57,494 nucleotides of DNA, taken from Frankia sp. AgB32 (GTDB taxonomy: Bacteria > Actinomycetota > Actinomycetes > Frankiales > Frankiaceae). The stretch's first letter is position 1; the number at the start of each line of letters is the position of its first letter. The DNA lies in NCBI RefSeq assembly GCF_023243045.1, contig NZ_JALKFX010000035.1, positions 1 to 57,494 of the forward strand, given 5' to 3'. This document shows positions 44,560-55,062 of the stretch, piece by piece. A model generated the notes under the pieces. That model had not been told where the DNA came from, made no database searches, and saw only the letters and a list, made by a program, of their open reading frames with translations. The translations under genes were made by a program, and so were the position numbers.

Positions 44560-44915
44560 GGCTTGTCCACCCTGGTCCGAGCGCCGCCAGCTGACGGCGC
44601 CTGCATGCTTCCCCGTAACGGTCCACTGGTGACCACTGGCACTCCCAAGCGGGCTTGTCCGGCCAGGGCCCCCGTGGCGACCCGGTTACCGCATCCGTTG
44701 ATCACGGCAACCGACGCGACGGTAAGGCCGCCGCCTCAGGTGTGGCAAGCAAACAACCCACAACACCACTACGGGTGGTGAAGCGCCCCACCCACGAACT
44801 CAGCCTTTCAGCCATGGTGATGTCGCGCGTCACCCGGTACACCTAGAAAGGACGGACACGTCGCCGACGTGCACCGCGACAGCCGGCACCGACAACAGCC
44901 ACGGGAGTGGGACGG
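44560..44915. other. Divergent promoter region between liv and TerD-CAP genes
   Basis: 356 bases with no supported gene. CACCAC-TACGG-GTGGTG at 44764-44780 is a perfect six-pair inverted repeat that may be an operator. Promoters for both flanking genes are expected here. Confidence 0.5.
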
Positions 44916-45920
44916 ATGACAGAGCTGGTGCCCGGCGCGAACGCGCCCCTGCCCGGGGGTCCCGTGCAGGTTCGCCTCGCCGGGCCGTTCGACCTGTGCG
45001 CGCTGATCGTCTCGGCGCACGGCAAGGTCGACGGGGACGACGACTTCGTGTTCTTCAATCAGCCGCGGACCAGTGGGGTGACGCTGGGCGGCCGCGAGGT
45101 CACCATCATCCCGACCGCGCTGCGCCACGGTGCCGAGCGAGTGGTGATCGCGGCCAGCCCGGAGGACGGCACGACGCCGTTCGGGCAGCTGCCGCCACCC
45201 GTCGTCACCCTGCACAACGAGCGGGGCAACGTCCTCGCCCACTTCGCCCCGCCGCCGCTGACCAGCGAGACCGTGCTCACCCTGGTCGAGATCTACCGCC
45301 GCGGCCCCGGTTGGAAGGTCCGCGCGGTCGGGCAGGGCTACGCCGACCCGCCGCCCGCGCCGGCAGCACCGCCGGCTGGGTCCTCCCCATCGGCGGCGCC
45401 GGACCAGCCACCGGCCGCACTGCCGGCGCCGAGGCCCGCACCGCCCGCTCGCACCCCGTCGGCACCGGTGGTCGGAGCGATGCGGGCGGCCGCCCCGGCG
45501 CCCGCGGGACCTCTCGACGACGGCACCGGGTCGACGCCGATGCTCGCCCAGGTGGTCGCACTCACGAACGCCGAACGGGAACGGGTGGGCCTGCATCCGC
45601 TCAGCGTCGATCCGACCCTCGCCGCCGCCGCCGACGCGCACAGCCGGGACATGGCGGCCCGCGGCTTCTTCGCCCACACGAGTCCCGACGGCCGGTCGGT
45701 CTCCGACCGGGTGGTCGCGCTGGGCTACCGCTACTCCCGGGTCGCGGAGAACATCGCCGCGGGCCAGACCTCGGCGGAGGAGGTGGTGACCGGCTGGATG
45801 AACAGCCCCGGCCACCGCGCGAACATCCTCATCCCCCAGCTGCGGCAGATCGGCGTCGGCTACGCCACCGGCGGTGAGTTCGGCACCTACTGGACCCAGG
45901 TGTTCGGCACCCTGCTCTGA
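44916..45920 (+). CDS. TerD domain fused to a CAP/SCP domain
   Basis: A 334-residue protein from ATG 44916 (GGGAG eight bases upstream). Residues 1-145 are a TerD domain: MTELVPGANAPLPGG, LCALIVSAHGKVDGDDDFVFFNQP (Ca-binding acidic stretch near 35-47), then LVEIYRRGPGWKVRAVGQGY. A Pro/Ala linker of about 55 residues follows. Residues about 205-334 are a CAP (SCP/PR1-type) domain: VVALTNAERERVGLHPL, AAAADAHSRDMAARGFFAHTSPDG, VAENIAAGQTSAEEVVTGWMNSPGHRANIL. CAP domains are usually secreted, yet no signal peptide is visible, so the place of action is unclear. TerD links it to chemical-stress (Ter) systems. Confidence 0.92.
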   Translation: MTELVPGANAPLPGGPVQVRLAGPFDLCALIVSAHGKVDGDDDFVFFNQPRTSGVTLGGREVTIIPTALRHGAERVVIAASPEDGTTPFGQLPPPVVTLHNERGNVLAHFAPPPLTSETVLTLVEIYRRGPGWKVRAVGQGYADPPPAPAAPPAGSSPSAAPDQPPAALPAPRPAPPARTPSAPVVGAMRAAAPAPAGPLDDGTGSTPMLAQVVALTNAERERVGLHPLSVDPTLAAAADAHSRDMAARGFFAHTSPDGRSVSDRVVALGYRYSRVAENIAAGQTSAEEVVTGWMNSPGHRANILIPQLRQIGVGYATGGEFGTYWTQVFGTLL

Positions 45921-45935
45921 GCCGCGCGGCACCCA

Positions 45936-45975
45936 TCTGACCAGCACCGTTCTGACCAGCACCGTTCTGACCAGC
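45936..45975. repeat. 15-bp tandem repeat, 2.7 copies
   Basis: TCTGACCAGCACCGT occurs at 45936 and 45951, with a 10-base third copy at 45966. It lies between the TerD-CAP stop and the PLP-enzyme start and is not coding. Confidence 0.93.
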
Positions 45976-46013
45976 GCGTAATCGGTGGGCCACTCGGGCC
46001 TTCGGCGGGTTGG

Positions 46014-47111
46014 ATGGCACGCATGGACGCTGCGCCCGGCCCACGGAACCGGCGGTGGGTCCACGAGGCCATCGCGCGCGTCGAGGCCGACACGAACCGG
46101 TCCGCCGACACGCATCTGCTCCCGCTCGCGTTGTGGCCGGCGCAGCGGGGTGTGGACGTCTATCTGAAGGACGAGTCGACGCATCCGACCGGCTCGTTGA
46201 AGCACCGGCTCGCCCGCTCGCTGTTCCTCTACGGGCTGTGCAACGGGTGGATCGGCGAGGGCACGACGATCGTCGAGGCGTCGTCGGGCTCGACGGCGAT
46301 CTCGGAGGCGTACTTCGCACGGATGCTCGGCCTGCCGTTCGTCGCGGTGATGCCGGCGTCGACGAGTATCGGCAAGATCGCGCTGATCGAGCGGGAAGGC
46401 GGCCGCTGCCATCTGGTCGACGACGCGACCACCGTCTACGCCGAGGCCCAGCGCCTGGCGGAGGCGACCGGCGGCCACTACATGGACCAGTTCACCCATG
46501 CGGAGCGGGCGACGGACTGGCGCGGCAACAACAACATCGCCGAGTCGATCTTCGATCAGATGGCGTTGGAGCGCCATCCGGTGCCCACCTGGATCGTCGT
46601 CGGCGCCGGCACCGGCGGTACCAGCGCGACGATCGGCCGGTATCTGCGTTATCGCCGGCACGACACGTCCCTGTGTGTCGTCGACCCGGATGGCTCGGCG
46701 TTCTACCGCTCGTGGACGACCGGTGACCGGCAGGCCACCGGTCGCAGCTCCCGCGTCGAGGGCATCGGCCGGGCCCGCGTCGAACCCAGCTTCCTGCCCG
46801 ACGTCGTCGACCGCATGCTCAGCGTGCCGGACGCGGCCTCCGTTGCCGCAATGCGGTTTCTGCAGACCACCTCGGGTCGGCGCGCGGGCCCGTCGACCGG
46901 CACGAACCTGTGGGGTGCTGTCCGGCTCGCCTGCGAACTGGCTGCCGCCGGCCGCGAGGGCAGCGTCGTCACCCTGTTGTGCGACGGCGGCGACCGCTAT
47001 GCCGACAGCTACTACTCTCCCGCCTGGCTCACCGCCAACGGCCTGGACCCGCACCCGTACGCGGAGGTCCTGCGGCACGCCGCCGACACCGCGAGCTGGC
47101 CGCCGGACTGA
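46014..47111 (+). CDS. Cds1-like PLP-dependent enzyme (cysteine synthase fold)
   Basis: A 365-residue fold-type II PLP enzyme. ATG 46014 or 46023 could start it. [19 protein letters not shown] near residues 52-70 holds the PLP-lysine. [23 protein letters not shown] is the substrate loop, and [17 protein letters not shown] near 200 is the phosphate-binding Gly loop. The length and the GTNLWGAV segment resemble the cysteine desulfhydrase Cds1 group of actinobacteria, which releases sulfide from cysteine, more than CysK. That subgroup choice is moderate. It converges with the amidohydrolase gene, 15 bases away. Confidence 0.85.
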   Translation: MARMDAAPGPRNRRWVHEAIARVEADTNRSADTHLLPLALWPAQRGVDVYLKDESTHPTGSLKHRLARSLFLYGLCNGWIGEGTTIVEASSGSTAISEAYFARMLGLPFVAVMPASTSIGKIALIEREGGRCHLVDDATTVYAEAQRLAEATGGHYMDQFTHAERATDWRGNNNIAESIFDQMALERHPVPTWIVVGAGTGGTSATIGRYLRYRRHDTSLCVVDPDGSAFYRSWTTGDRQATGRSSRVEGIGRARVEPSFLPDVVDRMLSVPDAASVAAMRFLQTTSGRRAGPSTGTNLWGAVRLACELAAAGREGSVVTLLCDGGDRYADSYYSPAWLTANGLDPHPYAEVLRHAADTASWPPD

Positions 47112-47126
47112 CCGCCGGCCGGGCGA

Positions 47127-48227
47127 TCAGGGTGCGACCGGGCGGCCGCGCAGCACGATCAGCCTGGGGTCGGCGAGGACGCCGAGGTCGACGCGCGGAT
47201 CGGACGGGTAGACGACGAGGTCGGCGGGGGCGCCTTCGACGAGGGCCGGGTGGCCGAGCCAGTCGCGGGCGGACCAGGTGGCGGCGGCGAGCGCCGTCTG
47301 CGTGGACAGCCCGGCGCGGCGCAGTTCGGCGACCTCGGCGGCGACGAGCCCATGGGGCAGGCTGCCGCCGGCGTCGGTGCCGACGTAGATCGGGATGCCG
47401 GCGTCGTGCGCGGCGCCGATCGTGTCGTACCGGCGCGCCTGCAGGTCACGCATGTGCGCCGCGTACGCGGGGAACTTGGCCTCGGCGTTGCGGGCGATGT
47501 TCTCGAACGTGGCGATGTTGACGAGAGTCGGGACGATCGCGACGCCGCGTTCGGCGAACAGCGGGATCGTGTCCTCGGTCAGGCCGCAGGCGTGCTCGAT
47601 GCAGTCGATGCCGGCTTCGACGAGGTCGGTGAGGGAGCTCTCGGCGAAGCAGTGCGCGGTGACCCGCGCGCCGGCGGCGTGCGCGGCATCGATCGCGGCT
47701 TTCGCGGCATCCGCTGGCCAGCAGGGCGCGAGGTCGCCGAGTTCCCGGTCGATCCAGTCGCCGACGATCTTCACCCAGCCGTCGCCTCGCCCGGCCTGGG
47801 TGATGATCTCGCCGACGAGGTCCTCGGGTTCGACCTCGACGGCGTAGTTGCGCAGGTAGCGGCGGGTGCGGGCGACGTGCCGGCCGGCCCGGATGAGCCG
47901 GGGCAGGTCGTCCCGGTCGTCGACCCACCGGGTGTCGGCCGGTGAGCCGGCATCGCGCAGGAGCAGCGCACCCGCCGCCCGGTCCGTGGTGATCTGTTCC
48001 TCGGCGGTGGGTTGGTCGACGGCGCCGTGCGAGGCCAGGCCGACGTGGCAGTGGGCGTCGACCAGGCCGGGCAGCGCCCAACCGGAGACCGTCTGCACGT
48101 CCCGGGCGGCCTCGCCGGTCGGGGCGGTGAAGCTGACCTGTCCGTCGACGACCCACAGCTCGTCCCGGACCTCCTCGGGGCCGACGAGCACCGCCCCCCG
48201 GATCCGCAGTGTCGGCGCGCCCGTCAT
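47127..48227 (-). CDS. Metal-dependent amidohydrolase
   Basis: A 366-residue amidohydrolase-superfamily enzyme with a TIM barrel. Motifs in order are VDAHCHVGL (metal His pair, about 58-60), WVKIVGDW (possible carboxylated Lys near 150), VTAHCFAES and CIEHACGL (metal His), and GTDAGG (catalytic Asp). These match the imidazolonepropionase/prolidase-like branch. An N-terminal strand sandwich (LRIRGAVLVGPEEVRDELWVVDGQV) and the C-terminal GAPADLVVYPSDPRVDLGVL complete it. The ATG at 48227 has GGTGG upstream. The substrate is unknown. Confidence 0.9.
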   Translation of the reverse strand: MTGAPTLRIRGAVLVGPEEVRDELWVVDGQVSFTAPTGEAARDVQTVSGWALPGLVDAHCHVGLASHGAVDQPTAEEQITTDRAAGALLLRDAGSPADTRWVDDRDDLPRLIRAGRHVARTRRYLRNYAVEVEPEDLVGEIITQAGRGDGWVKIVGDWIDRELGDLAPCWPADAAKAAIDAAHAAGARVTAHCFAESSLTDLVEAGIDCIEHACGLTEDTIPLFAERGVAIVPTLVNIATFENIARNAEAKFPAYAAHMRDLQARRYDTIGAAHDAGIPIYVGTDAGGSLPHGLVAAEVAELRRAGLSTQTALAAATWSARDWLGHPALVEGAPADLVVYPSDPRVDLGVLADPRLIVLRGRPVAP

Positions 48228-48392
48228 GAAGCCACCGCCCCGACCACCAGGCCGAACCTCGCCACGCTGGTCGCCGTCGACCCAGCCGCTACCGTCATGC
48301 CGCCTCCCAGCTCAGTCGGAACCAGTCTGCTCCATTTCGGGGCAGCCGGAACCGCGTGCGTGGCTGGAGGTGGCGAGAGACGCGCGCCGGGG

Positions 48393-48764
48393 TCAGACGT
48401 CGAGCTGCGACTCGATGCCACGCAGTCGGTGCCGGGCCAGGGCAAGGTTCGCCCGGTTCTTGTCGAGGACCAGGTAGAGGAAAAGGCCACGGCCGGAATG
48501 ACTCTGCAGCAGCCGGATGAGGTGGTACTGACGACCCAGGGTGATCAGAATGTCCTCGATCGTGTCCTGCAGACCAAGGCTCTCCATGGTGCGCAGCTTC
48601 GCCCGGATCACCTCGGTGTTCCCGGCCGCCGCGATGTCGAGATCCAGCGCGTGGGCACTTCCGGCCGTGCCCAGGGTCATACCGCTGGTGAAGTCGACGA
48701 GGGCGGCTCCGAGCGCACCCCCGATCTCCAGCGACTCCTTCAACGCAATATCGACACTGTTCAT
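48393..48764 (-). CDS. Roadblock/LC7-domain protein
   Basis: A 123-residue protein from ATG 48764 (GGGGAG five bases upstream). The longer frame to 48989 is Arg/Ser-rich and unsupported. The core MNSVDIALKESLEIGGALGAALVDFTSGMTLG, ending LFLYLVLDKNRANLALARHRLRGIE, is the Roadblock/LC7 fold. These proteins often work with small Ras-like GTPases in actinomycete conservons (with DUF742 and a sensor kinase), but none of those partners is adjacent. It is a solitary copy. Confidence 0.88.
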   Translation of the reverse strand: MNSVDIALKESLEIGGALGAALVDFTSGMTLGTAGSAHALDLDIAAAGNTEVIRAKLRTMESLGLQDTIEDILITLGRQYHLIRLLQSHSGRGLFLYLVLDKNRANLALARHRLRGIESQLDV

Positions 48765-49158
48765 ATCGCTCCCCGTTTTCTTGGAGTGGACGGATCCCGC
48801 GACGCCGCCCTCGCCGTCCACGGACACCAGTTCACGCGAACCGCGCGACGATGAACGCCCTCGCATACAGCCCCTCGCAGACATCGACCGTGAAGGCTTC
48901 GACCGAGCAGACGTCGACCGAGGATGCCTCGATCGCGCAGGCTTCAAACCGCCCGTTCTACGACTGCTCGGGAAAAGCGTAGCCAACAACGGCAGGTCCG
49001 AACAGGGGCGGACGAAGAAGATTTTGGCGGGGACACGAAGACAACACCGTCATACACCCACTCGTCGACGGCGCGACCCAACCAAACATTCAGACGACCC
49101 AAACGGCGATGCGCGCCAAATAAAGAAGATAAAACCAGATTACTGATACAACCTCGCC
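48765..49158. other. Intergenic region with four 15-bp imperfect repeats
   Basis: 394 bases between divergent genes. At 48883-48942 lie four 15-base units sharing the core TCGAYCG (ATCGACCGTGAAGGC, TTCGACCGAGCAGAC, GTCGACCGAGGATGC, CTCGATCGCGCAGGC). In one frame they read as five-residue units (xDRxx), but no supported gene contains them. The rest, 48960-49158, is comparatively AT-rich and probably promoter DNA. Confidence 0.6.
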
Positions 49159-50460
49159 ATGGATATTCCGAGTCGGGTAGACGTCGGCGACCCGGCCCAG
49201 CCGGCCGCGCCCGGCGGCGGACCGTCCATCGCGGCACCGGCGCTCCGCCCCAAACCGAAACCAGACGTCATGATCCGTCGGATCGCGGGTGGAAGCGCCT
49301 CCATGGTTGATCACCGCAAGCCGGGAGCGGGTGGACCGCGCGCGAACGGAATCGACCAGCCGCCGACGCGCAGGCCAGTCCATCCAGGTCCAGGTCCAGG
49401 TCCAGGTCCAGGTCCCGAGCGTCACCGGCGGGTCCGGCGCCGTCTCGCCACGCTCCTGACGGCGCTGGCCGTGCTGATCCTCTGGGCGGGTTGCGGCGAC
49501 GGTTCCGGCGGGGACGCCCACGCACCGATCCCGGCGGCCCAGCGGGAGCCGACCAGCGCCGCGAACGGCGCCCGCACACCGGCGGCGGCACCCTCCCCGC
49601 CGGCCGCGGCCGCACACGCGCCCGACGGTCGCCACGCGGATGATCCCGGCGGCGCGGCAGGCGGCCAGGCCCGCGACCCGCAGCTACCGATGGGTGGGCG
49701 TTCGCTGCTGCCCACGTACCGGATCGTGGCGCACTACGGCTCGGTCGGCGGCGGCGCGCTCGGCATCCTCGGGCAGGGCACACCCGAGCAGGCCGCGCAG
49801 CGGGTGCTCGCCGCCGCGGCGCCGTTCGGCGCGGGCGACCGGCCGGTGCAGCCGGCGATGGAGCTGATCACGACCGTCGCGTCGGCCTCACCCGGAGCCG
49901 ACGGGCTGTACAGCACCGCGCTGACCGACGCCGCCGTCGCGCCCTACCTCGCCGCCGCCCGCACCCACCGGATGCTGCTCATCCTCGATCTGCAGCCGGG
50001 CCGCGGCCGCTTCCTCGACCAGGCCCGCCGGTACGAACGTTTCCTGCGCGAACCGGACGTCGGCCTCGCCCTGGACCCGGAGTGGAAGATGGGTCCGGAC
50101 CAGGTACCCGGCAAGCAGATCGGCAGCAGCGACGCGGCCGACCTGAACGAGGTGTCCGGCTGGCTCGCCGGCGTCGTCCGGGCACACCATCTGCCGCAGA
50201 AACTGTTCATCATTCACCAGTTCACCCAGTCGATGCTGCCCGACCGGGCGGCGATCCAGGCCCGGCCGGAACTCGCCACCGTCTTCCACATCGACGGTTT
50301 CGGCGCCCGCACGGACAAGGTCGAGAAATACGCGCTCCTCCACGCCCGGCCGCCGTTCTTCACCGGCTTCAAGCTGTTCCTGACCCAGGACACCAACATC
50401 TTCAGCCCGGCGGAGACGTTGACGCTCACGCCCCCGCCGGATCTGATCACGTACCAGTGA
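49159..50460 (+). CDS. Predicted lipoprotein with a TIM-barrel-like C-terminal domain
   Basis: Up to 433 residues from ATG 49159. No good ribosome site is visible, and ATG 49270 or 49303 may be the true start. A Pro/Gly/Arg N-terminus contains five CCAGGT copies (49384-49413) coding PG repeats. A membrane helix (about 96-110) and lipobox LWAGC at 108-112 suggest a lipid anchor. After an Ala/Pro linker, the C-terminal 260 residues are folded: TYRIVAHYGSVGGGALGILG, RMLLILDLQPGRGRFLDQARRYERFLREPDVGLALDPEWKM, LFIIHQF, TVFHIDGFG. The strand/helix pattern with DPEW resembles a glycoside-hydrolase-type barrel, but I cannot name a family. Confidence 0.75.
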   Translation: MDIPSRVDVGDPAQPAAPGGGPSIAAPALRPKPKPDVMIRRIAGGSASMVDHRKPGAGGPRANGIDQPPTRRPVHPGPGPGPGPGPERHRRVRRRLATLLTALAVLILWAGCGDGSGGDAHAPIPAAQREPTSAANGARTPAAAPSPPAAAAHAPDGRHADDPGGAAGGQARDPQLPMGGRSLLPTYRIVAHYGSVGGGALGILGQGTPEQAAQRVLAAAAPFGAGDRPVQPAMELITTVASASPGADGLYSTALTDAAVAPYLAAARTHRMLLILDLQPGRGRFLDQARRYERFLREPDVGLALDPEWKMGPDQVPGKQIGSSDAADLNEVSGWLAGVVRAHHLPQKLFIIHQFTQSMLPDRAAIQARPELATVFHIDGFGARTDKVEKYALLHARPPFFTGFKLFLTQDTNIFSPAETLTLTPPPDLITYQ

Positions 50461-51131
50461 GCCGGCCGGGTCAGTCCGACAGCCGCTGGCCGCAGTAGCT
50501 GGGATTCCCATACCCGACAGACCTGGTCGCCACCGTAATCCAATACATACAACACCCGCGTCTGATCCGCCCACCGACCGTCACCGAACCGAGCCGCTGC
50601 CAGCACAAATGCCGCGAACATCCGTCGCCCTCGGCGCCGGGTCGGGGGCTCGGGGGCTCCGTGGTCCTTCGGTGTGGACAAATCAGACACGACACGCACT
50701 AGATCGACCACGGTCCCTCTGCCACGCAGCCATCAGACAAATCAGACGCCGCAACCGACCCGGATGGTGGCCAATGCGGTCGCCGCACCCTCCGCCGCGA
50801 AAACGTATAGGTGGGGCGTCCCTGCCTCGGGCGCACGTACGAGGCAGGTTTCTCGTCCCGCCACTGGTCGCGCCCCGCGAGCTGACACCGCTGGTCAGCC
50901 GCCTTCTACATCGACCTGGCCGGCTACGGCGAACAGGAGGCGGAGGCAAACGGCCTGGAGGGACTGATCGGCCCGCTCGCCACTCCCGCAGCGGCGGAAG
51001 GGCACGCCCGAGACAGGTGCCTTGGGGATGGCTTGTGGCCCCGATGCCGTGCGTCAGCCCACAGTGACTTGACCGGCAGGTAGGTGGGCGCTCCCGACCT
51101 CGATCAACGATCAGGACGGCGGCAAGCCCGG
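50461..51131. other. Intergenic region, possible gene remnant
   Basis: 671 bases. The part up to 50760 has lower GC and no coding signal. Bases 50901-51060 read AAFYIDLAGYGEQEAEAN, then LIGPLATPAAAEG, in one frame with a protein-like pattern. This frame has no start and is preceded by TGA at 50883, so it may be a decayed gene of unknown kind. A hairpin lies at 50821-50848. Confidence 0.5.
50821..50848. terminator. 9-bp hairpin, possible terminator
   Basis: CCTGCCTCG at 50821-50829 pairs perfectly with CGAGGCAGG at 50840-50848 around a ten-base loop and is followed by TTTCTCG. It may terminate transcription from the lipoprotein gene 360 bases upstream or belong to a small RNA. Confidence 0.5.
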
Positions 51132-52211
51132 TCAGGGTGTGGAAAGGCCCGATGCGGGTTGCTCGGAGGTGCCGATGTCGAGCAGGTCGGTGATGGCTGT
51201 CGGATCCAGTGCACTCGGCGTGGCGGCGACCAACCCCGGGGGGCATTCGTCGTCCGCGCCTGGCACTTCGGGGGCGATGGGGCCGCGCAGGAGGCGGGTG
51301 CCGACGGGGAGGTTGCCGGCGGCGGCGGTGTCGCGGAGGTACTCCCACAGGGCGCGTTGGAGTTCGACGGCGGCGCGGGTGGGTTCGACGTCGCGGCGGC
51401 GCGCGAGGCCGATGGTGCGTTGCAGGCCGGGGGGCACGAACGGGGTGACGCGCATGCCGAGGCGGCGGGCGACCATGCTCGGGATGACGGCAGAGCCCAG
51501 GCCGGCGGCGACGAAGCCGAGGACGGCGTCCATTTCGCCGCCTTCGATGGCGAACGTCGGGTCGAAGCCGGCTTCGCGGCAGGCGGCGACGGTGGCGTCG
51601 CGCAGTTCGTAGCCGCGGCGGAACATCACCAGCGGGTGGCTGCGCAGGTCGCTGACTTCCAGCTGGCGGCCGGTGACGATGGGCGGTTCGTCCCGGGAGG
51701 AGACGAGCACCAGACTCTCCCGCAGCAACGGGGACGTGGCGAGTGCCGGGTCGGAGCTCTGTAGCGGCAGGATGATCAGGGCCAGGTCGAGGCCGCCGGC
51801 GGCCAGGTCGCGGACGAGGTCGCGGGAGCCGCCCTCCTCGACGAGCAGGCGGATGCCGGGGTAGCGCTGGTGGAACAGGCGCAGCACGTCGGGCAGGAAG
51901 CCGGTCAGCATGCTGGGCGTGGCGCCCAGGCGGACGGTGCCGTGGCGCAGGTCGAGCAGCTCGGTGACGCGCTGGCGAGCCGTCTCCGTGTCGGCGAGGA
52001 TACGGCGAGCGAGCGGCAGCAGGGTCTCGCCGGCGGCGGTCAGGCTGATGTTGCCGCGGGCGCGGTTGAACAGTGGTGCTCCCAACTCCTGTTCGAGCGC
52101 CCGGACCTGCTGGGACAATGAGGGTTGCGCCACATGCATCCGCTGCGCGGCCCGGGTGAAATGCCGGGTCTCCGCGACAGCGACGAAATAGGCGAGCTGG
52201 TGGAGCTGCAC
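51132..52211 (-). CDS. LysR-family regulator divergent from sdhCAB
   Basis: A 359-residue regulator. The GTG at 52211 gives VQLHQLAYFVAVAETRHFTRAAQRMHVAQPSLSQQVRALEQELGAPLF, a textbook LysR helix-turn-helix. The effector domain follows (GTVRLGATPSMLTGFLPDVLRLFHQRYPGIRLLVEEG). About 50 extra C-terminal residues, Pro/Ala-rich, exceed the usual 300. The divergent layout and the palindrome at 52228-52250 suggest that it controls both its own gene and sdhCAB. Whether it represses or activates, and its ligand, are unknown. Confidence 0.93.
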   Translation of the reverse strand: MQLHQLAYFVAVAETRHFTRAAQRMHVAQPSLSQQVRALEQELGAPLFNRARGNISLTAAGETLLPLARRILADTETARQRVTELLDLRHGTVRLGATPSMLTGFLPDVLRLFHQRYPGIRLLVEEGGSRDLVRDLAAGGLDLALIILPLQSSDPALATSPLLRESLVLVSSRDEPPIVTGRQLEVSDLRSHPLVMFRRGYELRDATVAACREAGFDPTFAIEGGEMDAVLGFVAAGLGSAVIPSMVARRLGMRVTPFVPPGLQRTIGLARRRDVEPTRAAVELQRALWEYLRDTAAAGNLPVGTRLLRGPIAPEVPGADDECPPGLVAATPSALDPTAITDLLDIGTSEQPASGLSTP

Positions 52212-52227
52212 CTGGCCTAGCGTAGAC

Positions 52228-52250
52228 CTCCATAGCGCTGGACTATGGAG
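52228..52250. promoter_or_regulatory. Perfect LysR-type operator palindrome
   Basis: CTCCATAG-CGCTGGA-CTATGGAG is a perfect 8-7-8 inverted repeat. Its core, ATAG-N7-CTAT, contains the T-N11-A pattern of LysR sites. It lies 17 bases upstream of the LysR start and 54 bases upstream of sdhC, in the right place to act on both promoters. Confidence 0.8.
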
Positions 52251-52303
52251 TCAAGCTTTATCATGTCTTGGACCACTGCACGGCGCGGCTCTAGGGTGCG
52301 GGC

Positions 52304-53044
52304 GTGGCTGTATCAACCCCGACGCGATCGGCTCCCGCCAAACGGCCTCCGCGGCCCGTGCGGTCCTCCTTCGCCCCGTTGAACTTCTGGCGTTCGACGA
52401 TCGGCAAGAAGACCGTGATGGCCGTCACTGGTCTGCTCATGTTGCTGTTCCTGATCGTTCACATGCTCGGGAACCTGAAGATCTTCTACGGCCGAACCGA
52501 GTTCGATCACTATGCCGGCTGGCTGCGCACGATCGGGGAACCGGTCCTGCACGGAGCATGGTATTTGTGGATCCAGCGGTTCGTCCTGGTGCTCGCGGTG
52601 GTACTCCACGCGACCTCGGCGTACCAGGTCAGCCGGCGTGGTCTGAAGGCCCGGCCGACGAAGTACTCCCACCACCAACGGGCCAAGGCCGGTTACGCCA
52701 CGCATGTCATGCGTTACGGCGGCATCACGCTGGCGCTGTTCATCATTTACCACATCCTTGACTTCACGACCCTCACACTGAACCGCCACGGAGTCGAGGG
52801 CGCCGCCTACGACAATGTCGTGTCGAGTTTCAGCGTGTGGTGGGTCACAGCGATCTACATCGTCGCCATGATCTGTCTGGGACTGCACATCCAGCACGGT
52901 TTCTGGAGCGCCGCCCAGACTCTCGGGGCGAACCGGCCAAGCCGTGACCGTCTCTTCCGAGGCATCGCGACGGGGCTGGCCGTGTTTCTCACGGCGGGAT
53001 TCCTGGTCGTTCCGATCGCTGTCCTCGCCGGGCTCGTGGACTGA
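52304..53044 (+). CDS. sdhC: Succinate dehydrogenase cytochrome b558 subunit
   Basis: A 246-residue membrane anchor of complex II, of the single-subunit, di-heme type. Five membrane helices lie at about 38-56, 87-107, 137-155, 178-196 and 218-240. Candidate heme-ligand His residues are H53 (LIVHMLGN), H102 (VLHATS), H150 (IYHIL) and H195 (GLHIQH). The N-terminus is a basic Pro-rich extension before [16 protein letters not shown]. The start is GTG 52304. It is first in an sdhCAB operon, with 17 bases to sdhA. It passes electrons between SdhB and quinone. Confidence 0.95.
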   Translation: MAVSTPTRSAPAKRPPRPVRSSFAPLNFWRSTIGKKTVMAVTGLLMLLFLIVHMLGNLKIFYGRTEFDHYAGWLRTIGEPVLHGAWYLWIQRFVLVLAVVLHATSAYQVSRRGLKARPTKYSHHQRAKAGYATHVMRYGGITLALFIIYHILDFTTLTLNRHGVEGAAYDNVVSSFSVWWVTAIYIVAMICLGLHIQHGFWSAAQTLGANRPSRDRLFRGIATGLAVFLTAGFLVVPIAVLAGLVD

Positions 53045-53061
53045 GGACGAAGAAGGCTGAC

Positions 53062-54999
<1,938 letters not shown>

Positions 55000-55062
55000 G
55001 GCGGGAGCAGTACACATGATCAGTCCAGCTCTATCCGACCGCGACAGCGCAAGGAGCGGAAC

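Noticed and set aside
40358-44626. A single 1,422-codon frame covering both liv genes on the minus strand
   Set aside because: Only its last 318 codons are coding (livF). Above 41314 the true frame is the LivH-LivM-LivG fusion, shown by Walker A and permease motifs.
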